Assembly: GCF_900324485.2 (NCBI RefSeq)
Contig: NC_046641.1
Location: forward strand, 10,017,299-10,081,298
DNA: 64,000 nt
Direction of reading: 5' to 3'
DNA from: Mastacembelus armatus
Lineage: Eukaryota; Chordata; Actinopteri; Synbranchiformes; Mastacembelidae
Position 1 is the first letter of the stretch. Every line of letters begins with the position of its first letter. The notes under the pieces were generated by a model. It made no database searches, was not told the DNA's origin, and saw nothing but the letters and a program-made list of their open reading frames with translations. This document shows positions 18,284-30,300 of this stretch, piece after piece. The position numbers were made by a program, and so were the translations under genes.

Positions 18284-20106
18284 GGTGGAAAGATAGGCTA
18301 CAGAGATCTTAACATAAAAAAAAGAGTCTATGAAAAAATAATCTCATAAGAAAAAGGGGATGCAGTTTTTAGACACTGATCAGGATCTCTGCCCTGCAAA
18401 AAGCAGTAGGCACGATCAGTGGCTTCTTTGCGAGCAGTTCATTGAAATGTCTGAAGGCTGAATAACAGCAATGGATGCTGTTATCATCCGCCTCTCTGCT
18501 TGTTGGTCTCCAGTCAAAGACAAGGAAACCCCCGTAGCTCAGCTCACTTTAAACCACAGGCTGTGTGAAAAACAACCTTCAGCGCATGCGCCAGGGCTTC
18601 ACTGCCCCCTCCTTCCGCCTACTGGAACAAGGCTCAGAGCCAGATGACAAGTTTGGTCAAACAGCTGAAAGACTGCACAAAGAGATTTGCAGCACTGGTG
18701 TTATAGGTGAGACTATACAGGTGGCCTTTATGTCATATTTCAAATACATGAAACGAGCTATCACCACAGGCTTCCATACAGAGCTTAATATAAAGAATAT
18801 GTTTGCTGATTGTGTTCCAAACAAATGAAAATATACGTTTCTACTGTTTCATAAAATGGTTTCTGTATAGTAACCATAAATACATTTATGAATAGTGTAT
18901 CTGCTGAAGCTGTTTTTATGGCTTGCAGCCTTATGTTCTATGGCTTGTCTGTTCATTCATATGTAACAGGCTGTAATTAACACATATGTCTCACATAAGG
19001 CTCACTGCAGTCTGCAAAATAACAGAGCTGCAGCGTGTAGAATAGCTGCATGGATGGAGGCCTACATACAGGAGACTGGGTGCAGAAAATACTACTTATG
19101 TATTTATCTGTTGGGCTACATTTATTGCGTTTTTGTATTGAGATGATCTATGTGCATATGATGACTGGGAGCTTTCATTCTGTTGGAGGTTTGTATAAAA
19201 AGGCTCAAAACGTCACCTGGTGGCCAACAAAGCTCATAAAATATGCTGCAGTAGCACCTGTTGAACAACACGGTTACTCCTGCTTTTCTTTAAATAAACC
19301 GTTGAAGATTTCCCAAAACATTAATTGTATTATGTGTGATTCCCAAGTACAACAGTATTCAGCACTGGTATTGCATTTAATGGGCATTAAATTGCAGAAC
19401 GGGGGTCTATAATATATGTGTGTAGGTTTATGGCTGCAAATATGATGGAATTACATCTGACTATAATTACATGGCATTTGAGTAGCAGATTATCATATTT
19501 TATGGCTCCTATCATAATTCATAATGACATAAATCACTATCCTTTGTGGTAGTGTTTTGTATTTTTTTTATTTTCTAGCTAATTAAATACCATGTTTATA
19601 GGTTGCCACAAATGTATATACATGTTTGTGATACTACTAATATACATTGTGTCAATCATATCCAGATCCAGTTTAACAAAATTGTACCTAGATCTTAATT
19701 TTTTTTCCAAAGATAAATGTTGACCTCTAGAGTCTTCACTTTGTCATTGCATGTTAAAAAAGGGAGCTTTGTTTAGTATGCTCAGGAAATCCCCTTCTTA
19801 AGCTTTTGTTTCTCTGTATATGTGATTAGGTTCGGCAGTGGTTGGTGACAGTGTTGATGCATGTTAAATATTTAATTTTTTCCCCTACTTAAATAAAAAT
19901 TCAGTTTGCATTGCCAAACAACCTCATTTGAAATAGAACCCAAAAACTCTTATTTTGAAAGTGTAACCTGGGATGTTTATTACAAGTGGACCCGGACTCA
20001 AGAAAGAGGAAGAATTTGAACGTCTGGTCTAATGAGTCTCATCTACTTCACACAAACGTGTTCTTTTGCAACAGCATACCTAAAAGCTAGGAGCTGAAAC
20101 ATTGTC
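18284..20106. other. Divergent intergenic region, arrdc3 promoter and arsk upstream
   Basis: About 1.8 kb between the start codons of two genes that are transcribed away from each other. The arrdc3 5' UTR and promoter should lie in the first few hundred bases. The remainder is AT-rich. The 87-codon open frame near 18.6-18.8 kb has no family resemblance and is not called as a gene. Confidence 0.6.
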
Positions 20107-23100
20107 ATGAATATACTGTTGTTGGTTTTAATTTTCCTGTTTCCGTTTTATGATCAAAGTCTGAGCCAAAATGGAACCAGACCCAACATTGTGATGGTGA
20201 TGAGTGATGCATTTGTAAGTATGAGTTAAGCTACAGTACTTCTGTATGGCAACAGCCTCAACAGCAGCGGCTTTTGTTTATTACACAAAAACAATGTTGA
20301 CCTTTTTTATGTTTAATCTTTGCCTTATTTTGTATAGATGCTTGAGATTTACATGTCACTGTTCCTGTTTTCCTCAGGATGGGCGATTGACCTTTGATCC
20401 TGGCAGCAAAGTTGTACAGCTGCCATTTATAAACTACCTCAGGGAGCTTGGTTCCACCTTTCTCAATGCCTACACCAACTCTCCCATCTGCTGCCCTTCA
20501 AGAGCTGGTAAGTGACAACTGTGAAACAAAAACGCATGAGGGATTCCCCTTTAAATTGCAGGTAGAGTAATGTTTGGGTAATTAGCATGGTCATAAGGGT
20601 GGAACAATGAATATATTTCAGCAGTTTAATCTTTGTCCTCAGCAATGTGGAGTGGTCAGTTTGTTCACCTCACTCATTCGTGGAATAATTACAAGTGTCT
20701 TGATGGTAACGCAACAACATGGATGGATTTGCTGGAGGCAAATGGATATCTTACTCACATGATGGGCAAGCAAGACTACACCTCAGGGGGACACTCTGTC
20801 AGGTAGGCAGGCAGTGTCAAGGATATTGACACAACTGTCTGTAAAATAAGAGATAAGTTTGATCTCCCATAAGAACATGTTTGCCAATTTTTTCTCTTTA
20901 CTGTTCACCAAGCTGAAACAAATATGACACATGCACAGACATATATACAGAGATGTTAGTAACCCAGTATATGAGTTGTAAGCAAAACTGTGTATTTTCC
21001 AGAACAGTGTGAATCATACGTCTGGATGCTTGTCTTTACATTTCCACTTCCCAGTTTTTGTGACTCTGCCTTAATCTTGTTGGTCTTTGTGTATCTATGC
21101 TTCTACTACAGTAATAGAGTTGAGGCCTGGACACGAGATGTACAGTTCCTCTTGCGCCAAGAGGGACGGCCTGTTGCGAAACTCACTGGGAACATGTCAA
21201 CAGTAAGGATCATGAAAGAAGACTGGAAGAACACCGATAAGGCTACGCAGTGGATCCACGAGAGAGCTGTATCCTCACACCAGCCCTTTGCTCTTTATCT
21301 TGGTCTCAATTTACCTCACCCCTATAAAACTGAGTCCCTGGGCCCCACTGCAGGAGGATCAACCTTCCTTTCCTCACCATACTGGCTCAAAAAGGCATGC
21401 TTTTTCTTGCCCTGATTTTTGCAGAACTATATCATATCTCTTGATATAAATAATTGTGAAATCCTGATTCCTTTTTTTTTTCTTTTTGGCACACGCAGGT
21501 GTCTTCTGACCTTATTAAAGTTCCTAAATGGCTGCCTATGTCTACCATGCACCCTGTTGACTACTACTCCACCTACACCAAAAACTGTAGTGGTGTTTTC
21601 ACTGAGGATGAAGTGAAAAGCATTCGGGCTTTCTATTATGCCATGTGTGCTGAAATAGATGCCATGCTGGGTTAGTAGACAACAGTAATTAATCAGAATC
21701 CAGTTTAACCTAAAAGATTTTATGGATTAGACAGACAACTTTGATCTTAAATATTAAGACAAATTAGTCTTAGTTTGTTTTAAAATAAAACAATGTCAGA
21801 GAAGCTTTATGTGACCCTTTTACAGCCAGTGTACCACAAAGTGGAACATGGCAGGCAATAGAAAGTAGGTAGATTTTAGGTGTACTGTTGAGTCAGTGTA
21901 GCCTGTTAAAACATTTGGTGATTTTGACTTACAGTTCTCTCAGTGAAATACTTCTGAATAAATAAAGGTAAAAAAGTAGTAGGCAAAAGGATAAAAGAAT
22001 GATGTGTAAGTAAAACTATATCCTCTGTAGTCAAATGAAATTGATCATCCCTTTGTTTAAGACAGCAAGAAAATCCACACATTATCTGCAGCACTAATCT
22101 ATTCATCAGCAAGAGAAACATTAATGCTAAATGCTCCATATTGTCTGTATCATTCTCAATTTCAGTAAATGTTACTTAACATGCTAGATGCATCTCTAGA
22201 GCCTGGTCAGCATTGAGATCCCATTTACAAACCAATTTATCCTGTCATTATTGTTTGAATATTGTCTTTTCGCTGAATTAGTTTAAAATTCATCATCGGT
22301 ATAATGTTTGCTCTGTATTCCCCACACTTTCTGTTTCACCAGGCCAGGTGATTTCAGCTCTGAGAGAGACTGGCCTGTTTAACAACACTGTTGTGATCTT
22401 TACGGCTGACCACGGAGAGCTAGCCATGGAGCACCGGCAGTTTTATAAGATGTCAATGTTTGAAGGCAGTTCCCATGTTCCTCTGCTCATCATGGGGTCT
22501 GGGATAAGGTCTGGCCTACAGGTTGACCAGCTTGTCTCTTTGGTTGACATTTATCCCACTGTGCTGGGTAAGGAAGTGGACAGAAAACAATGAATTGAGA
22601 TGTCTCTTAAAGTGTTTAAAGTTTATCTGTTGATGATACAGCATACTTGTCAAGTGTAACATCAACTCTAATATGTTTTTTATTGAAGTATTTTAACTTC
22701 ACACATTGCACTTGTGTATATTTCAGACATAGCTGGAATATCACCAGTATTTAACCTCAGTGGCCATTCGCTGCTTCCTCTGATATCCAAGTCTAACGCA
22801 TTTTCCAAGAAGCAACATCCAGACTGGGTACTGAGTGAATATCATGGTTGTAATGTCAATGCTTCTACATACATGCTGAGAAGTGGGCGGTGGAAATACA
22901 TCACCTATGCAGACGGCCTGACTGTCTCACCACAACTTTTTGGTGAGTTCCTTGCTACTGAACCAGAATTTCATTAATTCCTAACATGCTAAGAAAAAAA
23001 TCTGCCATAAACCTCTAGCACCCCTTGATTTTTTGTTCATCTTTTCTGTCTTTGCAGACCTTGCACTGGACAAGGAGGAACTTCAGAATGTGGTTTTCAA

Positions 23101-23332
23101 ATTCCCAGATGTGCAGGCACATCTGGACAGGGTGTTGCGTAGCATTTTAGACTATCCAAACGTTTCTGCAACTGTCCATCTCTATAATAAAAAAGCATTT
23201 GGTACCTGGCGGGATAGTTTGGGGAGAAACTACAGTCAGGTCATTGCTAATCTCAGGTGGCATGTAGATTGGCAAACGGATGTGTTAGCTAATGAGAAAG
23301 CTATTGACCAGTGGCTTTATGGCTCTTTGTGA
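20107..23332 (+). CDS. arsk: Arylsulfatase K (lysosomal 2-sulfoglucuronidase)
   Basis: Lysosomal sulfatase. The family removes 2-O-sulfate from glucuronate during degradation of heparan and chondroitin/dermatan sulfate. Eight exons: 20107-20214, 20378-20507, 20643-20802, 21112-21394, 21499-21670, 22343-22567, 22727-22942, 23058-23332. The frame is 522 codons plus stop (human 536). A hydrophobic signal peptide covers about residues 1-18. The sulfatase signature CCPSR has its formylglycine-precursor cysteine at residue 74. Metal-site elements are visible in 'MSDAFDGRL' near the N terminus and 'TADHGELAMEHRQFYK' in exon 6, and there are several N-glycosylation sequons. The context of the start codon is weak, but it is followed directly by the signal peptide. 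All introns are GT-AG except the fourth (21395-21498), which starts with GC. Confidence 0.97.
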
Positions 23333-24379
23333 CATTTTTCCAACATAATGGTGTTATTTTATGAGTTGGGTCCACTGTTTGATGAAATTTGCACTTTGAT
23401 TGTCACATCTCCAACAATGAAAAATTAAATGATTTATATTTATACTGTAAGAGTAATGCAATGTAATAGATAGATAGATAGATATTTTATTCATCTCCCA
23501 TGGGGGAAATTCAGATATTAATATTATATAATATTGGGTTACTGTATTTTTTTAACAGTTGTATGCTCACACCTTGACTAAATATGTACTTTTACTTATA
23601 TCTCATACCTGTCGCCACGTCCAGGTAAACTTTCCACAGATTTTCAGATGGACTTAAAACGACCTTCTATTTAAGTATACTACATTACTTCAATTTGTTC
23701 GTTTTTAAACAGTATTATATTTTAAATATAAATTAATAAATTTTTTGTGTTATATAACCTTTTTGTCTTTTTTGTTGTTTTTAAGTGTGATTTTTTTTCT
23801 CATGTTTTGTATCGGCAACATCTCAAGTGGGCTAAACTGCAAGTCATTTTATTTAGAAAATTTAGAGTAGGCGTGGCTATGGTATTTCCACGTCCGGGTC
23901 ACTGAACAGGAGTGGAGCAAGCTGTCAACGTAAACACTGGGTGGTCCCAACTTTTTGTTCACATTTGCTAAAACTACCAGGGCAACCTCTTATTCAATCA
24001 ACCGAATAAATGGTATTATATGGTTTAAACCAGATCTTAGCCCATTGTACATTGTTTACAGGTCATGACAAGCTAACAGCTAATGCTAATCTGTACTTAG
24101 CTAGCTAGCACTGCTAAAAGCTAAACTCTAGTTAGGTACTTTGCGTTTTGAATGAGCTTTGAACTTTTCTGTCGGGTTGATCACCGCATTACGGTAGGCA
24201 TAACAGACATTTGCACCTGACTGTAAGTAATAAAAACTGTGTTAGCGTCAAAGAGCTCATGTTTCATTCATACAAAAGCTCGATCAGGTGCCAGTTTAAA
24301 CTGTAAGGCTAACAGCTGCTACTGTAGACTCAGGTTGATGTGACAGTATCTCATTGATATGTCTCTTTGTTTCGCCCAG
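23333..24379 (+). other. arsk 3' UTR and ttc37 promoter / 5' UTR
   Basis: Contains a possible arsk poly(A) signal ATTAAA (23424-23429) and a LINE-like tail (23466-23514). A more GC-rich stretch from about 23.87 kb is the likely ttc37 promoter and first non-coding exon. That exon could end at 24222 (GTAAGT at 24223-24228), with the next exon starting at 24380 after a CAG acceptor, 8 nt ahead of the ttc37 ATG. The transcription start itself cannot be placed. Confidence 0.5.
23466..23514 (-). repeat. LINE/SINE-like 3' tail with TAGA repeat
   Basis: On the minus strand the block reads 'CTGAATTTCCCCCATGGGAG', then an AATAAAATA stretch, then a TATC tandem repeat. This is the usual 3' end of a short retroposon type common in fish. 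Only the tail is present, so it is a 5'-truncated insertion. Related tails occur near 49.98 and 57.2 kb. Confidence 0.6.
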
Positions 24380-24387
24380 ATCACAAT

Positions 24388-27300
24388 ATGTCTAATAAAG
24401 AAGTGAAGGCAGCACTGAAAAGTGCAAGAGAGGCCATTAAAAATAAAGAGTTCAAAGAGGCACTGAAACACTGCAAGGTAAAGCATCGCAGTCATGTGTG
24501 CATCGTTTCCTCAGGAAGCTGTACTGAATGAGGCAGTGTGCCTCTTGAATGTTTTACAGGTCTTTACTCTTTTGCTTTCTGTGTCTGTGCTTTCAGACTG
24601 TTTTAAAGCTTGAGAAGAACAACTATAACGCATGGGTGTTCATTGGATTGGCAGCCAGTGAACTCGAGCAACCAGATCAGTCACAGTCAGCCTATAAGAA
24701 GGCAGTTGAGCTGGAGCCTGACCAGCTACTGGCATGGCAGGTAGGATGTGAAAACATTGTGGTACGGCCTTTCACATCTTAAGCTACCCCAATATGCTTA
24801 GAACAATTAATTTACTTATGTTTCCCTTGAGTTAAAATTAGGGCAGTAAAATTACATCTGATTGGCACAGTTGCTATTTTACTGTAGATGTTTGATGTTA
24901 GGCTCCATTCCTCTCTGTGCCCAGTATTTATGACCCATGTCAATAATGTGTTTGTTTTTTTTTTAGGGGTTAGCAAATCTTTATGAGAAGACCGATCAGT
25001 GGGATTTCAAAGTCGACCTACCTAATGTCTATCAGAAGCTTGTTGAGCTGTATGCAAGGTAAGACATGGGAACATTTTTTTAAAATCACATTTTGAGGAT
25101 TTTACTAGTATTTTCATTTTAACGTATATCATAAGCTTTTATTAATTGTATGAATTTCCACCAGCTTCAAATCTGATTTCTGAAGTTACTGTTTCTTATA
25201 TTTTCCATTCACAGCTCAGACAGAAACAAATGTTACGAGGTGATCAAGAAGCTGTCAGACATCTATCTGTCTGACAAAGAATATCTAAAGGTCTGTAATT
25301 TTAAAAGCATGTGCTCAAGACTATTGAAACATTGGTGTTGTGTCTTTTCATACATTCTAAAGCATTTCCATGTGTGTGGACAGCTGGCAAAGGTTTGGCT
25401 GCAGCTCATTCATCTGAAGGAGGAACAGGCTGTGGACAAAAAAGAGTTACTGCAGCTATGGAGACAAATGACCCAACAATTTTCAGACTGCCTTAATGAG
25501 GAAGAGCAGGACAGTGAAGTTACACAACATGTAAGATTTACCCTAATGTGGACTCTGCTACATCTAATGTTTCTTTGTGTATAAACTCTGTGCAACATAT
25601 ACGACCAATGTACAAGCCCCAAAAAGTTATAGTCCCAACTTAAAGCAGGTTTGCCTTATGTTGTGGAAGTCATGAGCGCCAGATTCTCTCTCTCTCTCTC
25701 TCTATTGGTAAACACGCATCATATTTTGCATAATACTATTTTTAGTACATATTTTTTGCCATTTGATAACAGTTTTGCTTGTTTATGGTCACTAGTTAAT
25801 CACAGCATTTGAGAAAGCCATGGTTCTCATTGATCCTGTACCAGGAGAGGAACACAGGAAGATCTCAACCGACTATGTGAAATGTCTCTCTAAAGTAAGC
25901 GTACCTAATTTTATCTATGTCACCATCACAGAAAGTCACTGACAACTTGAACCCCATACTTGGACATTGCACAGTTTTCCTAAAGTACCTGCTCACATCA
26001 AATCTGCTCTTAAATGTAGCTACCACAAGAAAAAGCCAAAATGAAAGAGGCATGTGAGGCTATGCTGTCTGTCTACCCTACCCAAAGTTATCCTCTTGAG
26101 GTCCTTTGTTCTCATTACCTCAAAACTGGTAAGATACCATTGTATTGTTATCTACTATTATAATATGTACAGTACGTCTGATGATAAAGGAACATTTATG
26201 CTAACTGAATTTGCATTAAATATTTGGTGGTGAAAAATATCTTAGCCATTTTATATTAAAGGGATATAAAGTTTTGCACTTGATGTATTACGAATTAGGA
26301 GTTTGTTTTTTTAATGCCCTTTTTCTAGTTTTGAGGGGAATCTTTTCAGTAAGTATTTTGGATGTTATTAAATGCAATAAGCTATCTTAATGCATGTTAT
26401 ATTTTTGTTTGAAGATATCCTGAATGAAGATGCTGTTAGCTGTTTCTCGCGACTCCAGGATCTGGCCCCCAACAACGGTTTAGGTCACTTGGGTCTTGGC
26501 ACCATAGCACTCCGAGAAGGAAGATATGAAGATGCCATTAAGGATCTTGGACAGGGTTAGTTTACGCATCAATACTGAATGAATTCAATACTTATTGTAA
26601 GAAGGCATCTGAACACTGAGAGATGTGGTCTAGAATTCCTGTGATCTTTGTCTTCTGTTTTATCAGGCTTGAAGAAAATGAGCTGCAGCACAGGATGGTA
26701 CAGTCTGGCTGAAGCTCAGTTTAAAATGCACAGATACTCAGAGAGTGCTACATCCTGCTCCCAAGGTATGTTTAGCCTGCTGTATATTTCTATAAATGAC
26801 CTGACAACAGCATGATCTAAAAGGATGTGTCTAGGGCTGCAACAACTAATCGATAAAACTGATTAAAAAAAGTTGTCTTTTTAACACCGCACACAGTGGG
26901 AGATAAACACTGGTCTGTGTTACTGGGACAATTGCTTTCTTACATGCAGCTCACCAGGACAATGTTTAGTAATGTTGAAGTGCATGTCTGAGAGGATGTT
27001 GCTTCATTTGGGTTAATGCACCACTCACTTTTGCTTATAGTGTGAAATTCTAGTAAACCAGTGCCTTTTTTATTGTAATAAAAATATGCATAAAAATTAT
27101 TTGAGCTCATTGAGTTTTTTAAAAATGACGTGTGGCAAATTTGCTTTTTCAGGTTCATATTTTGTCAATTAAACAGAATTCTCTATACTCTATTGTAAAA
27201 ATCTGATTCATCAAAAACATAATCAACCTTTTTTGTTATTAAAATAGTCCTTTGATGCAGCCCTAGTTGCATCTAATCAGACTTCATTAAGGGCTGCCTT

Positions 27301-30300
27301 AAAAAGACAACAGTGTGCTTTGCTTATAACACATGGAATTAACCACTACCTTCAAAAGGAAATTGTCTTTAGGCCCTGAAAAAAAAGAAAGTTCAGTGAT
27401 TCTTTCAGTGTGTTTCTGGTTCTGTTAGGTTTGGCAGTGTGTGCTGCTGAAGACAAAGAGATGAGGGTCAAACTGCTAAGGCTGAAGCTTGAGGCTTTAG
27501 TCAGAAGTGGAGGACAGAAGCCTGCAGACCAGGCTTTGGAGACATTTTCACAAGTAATGTGATTAACCTATATGTTTTATGTTTAGCTTGCTATATGCAC
27601 GGTATTTTGTTTTTTTTTTTTGGTAATTATCAAGTAATTCAGCAAATAAAAGTACTCATATAAATAATATTTCCTATGTAGAGATAAAGAATACCAAAGA
27701 GAGATGTAATATTCTGTCTTGTTTGTTTTGTAGGTTCCAGATGCTGAAAAAGACCCAGTTCTAGTAGCCCTTAAAGGACGTGCATACCTCAACAAAGGAC
27801 AGATTGATCAAGCCCTTAAGGTTGTAAACGTTTAACTTGCTGAGTTCTGTTCCTAAAAATGTCAGAGCTGTGACATTATACTATAGGAAACTCAATATAT
27901 CAGCAAATGAGTAGTTCAACTTATGATACGATTACTGAGTGAGGTTGGGTGTATGTCTTATCACAGATAGATTGGTGCAAGTTAAACTATGGTATTGTCC
28001 ATAGGTGTCATCTGAGCTGGTGGCCTCCAACCCAAACCTGGCACAGGGGATGGCATTGAGAGGACTGGTACACTTAGGTGAAGGCCAGCCACAACTAGCA
28101 GAGCAGAGGTACAAACTGTGATTGTGTGTTTTCCATGTGTGGCAGTCCACTGTCTTAAAGTTAGCTAAAACAGTCTATTTGTATGATACAAAGTAATACA
28201 GTTCTCCACATCTAGCATAACTTTACTTGCTCTTCCACTGGGCAGTTTCCTAAAAGCAGCCAGCCAGAGCCCAGACTGTGGAGAATATCATTTCTTGCTG
28301 GGACGACTGTACTGGGACATGGGAGAAGAGACCCGTAAAGACCGGAGTAAAGTGCATACACACTTGTTAAAGGTTAGTAGAGTTAGTACAGTGGAATTTA
28401 ATTTTACAATACCATGTGTCCATTTCAGATAAGTAAAACCTTTGCCTCATTTCATCTCAAAAATGTGGACGATCCATTCAATGAGTGAGTGCAGAAAGAC
28501 TTATCATGCCAGTAAATAAACTTAAACATTTTAATTTGAAAGCTTATTTTGTCTATTTAAGGCTGCAAAATTAGATCCGCACCTTGGCTGTGTATTCCGT
28601 TACCTTGGGCATTATTACCGGGAGGTGGCAAAAGATTGTGGCCGTGCACGTGGCTGCTATAAGAAGGCATTTGACTTGAACAGTGAAGATGCAGAATCTG
28701 GAGCTGCTTCTGTGGATATCAGTATGGAGCAGGATGACATGGTGAGTGGCCTCAGTGGTAAAAAAACAAAGCAGACGTTTTTAGCAGTGAGTTCTCAGGT
28801 ATGGTGTTGGCACTTTGTTATGGTGTTTCCTTACTGGTCTCTTTTTGCCTTAACCATTTCTGTGCTCTCCTTTTCTCTGTCTTCCCTTTTTATACTCCCT
28901 TTTGCACTTCCTTGAATGCCATAGGACACTGCTTTAGAAACACTTCAGTCAGTGACAGTGAAAGCAACCCCAGGCTCAGCTAAATGGGCTTGGATTAGAC
29001 GAGGCCTTTACTACCTGAAAGTTGGAGAGCATCAACAGGCCATAGCTGAGTAAGAACTTTAAATGTGATACAGCTAAATGCATTACCCCAATCTAGATGT
29101 TTTAAACTTAAGAGCTTTATTAACTTTATTTATGTTTGTATGTTTGTAGTCTCCAGGCAGCACTAAGAGCAGACCCTGAAGACTGGGTGTGTTGGGAGTG
29201 TTTGGGTGAAGCCTACCTAAATCGTCGGAGCTTCACAGCAGCCCTGAAAGCCTTTGGTAAGGCCCATCAGCTTCAACCCTCATCCATCTACAGTGTCTAC
29301 CAGGCTGCTGCAATCAAACAGACCCTGGGCAGACATAAGGAGGCCATCGCGGAGTATTTGCAGATCACAGCACAGCAGGACTATGTTCCTGCTCTTAAAG
29401 GTAGGTATTTGTTTTATGGTGCCATAAACATGCACTACATTTGGTATAATATAAAATTATACCTTCAGTTGCACATCTTTTGTCCTGTATCTGTTGAAAC
29501 TTGGACATTTGGTTGGATACATATGGTTGGCTGTTCAGGTCTTGGGGAGTGCCAGCTGTCTCTGGCAAAAAGTTTAATGGAGGACTGCAGAGATGGAGGA
29601 GCCGTTGACCTCCTTCAGCAAGCTATACAGAACCTCTTCAGGTAATGACTAGACATTTATTAAGATTTGCATTATCATATACTTGCAAATTTTAGTGTGA
29701 AATAATGTCACATCACAAAATCACACATAACTGTTGTATCTATAATTTCATCTTTTTTGTCATTTCACATTTCTGTGCTGTTCAGAGCTGTGGAGCTGCG
29801 TCCAGACCTGTCCTGTTTGTGGAAGCTGTTGGGGGATGCTTGCACCGCGGTCAGCATTGTGTCACCAAACAGAGCCAACATTCTAGTTCCTGCCCCACTC
29901 GCTGGTTTTAGCCCCAACACCCAGAGCCACATGCTGAACCAGGCCCAGACACTCAAAGTTGGAGAGAGGTATGACCTCAAACAGTCACTGGCATTTCCTA
30001 AGTTGCCTATCCAGCTGTACTCTATCAGATCATGTATTTACATCCTGGAAAAATGAACACTGAGTAGCTTTAATGCTAATGCTCTTTTGCCCCTGTCTGT
30101 CCCTGTTGCTCAATCATAAAATCTAAACTATGAAAATTAAGTGAGGTTTTTGTCTGCAGATGCTATGCTCACGCTTTGAAGCTGATGTCTGAGGTCCCCA
30201 GCCTTTGGTATGACCTAGGACTCAACTTTTACCGCCAGGCCTGTCTATCAGGCACTGCAGAGGGAGACTGGAGCTCCCAGTCTCTGCTCCTAGAGAAGGC

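Noticed and set aside
18565-18828. 87-codon frame upstream of arsk
   Set aside because: No resemblance to a known protein. arsk is complete from its own signal-peptide exon.
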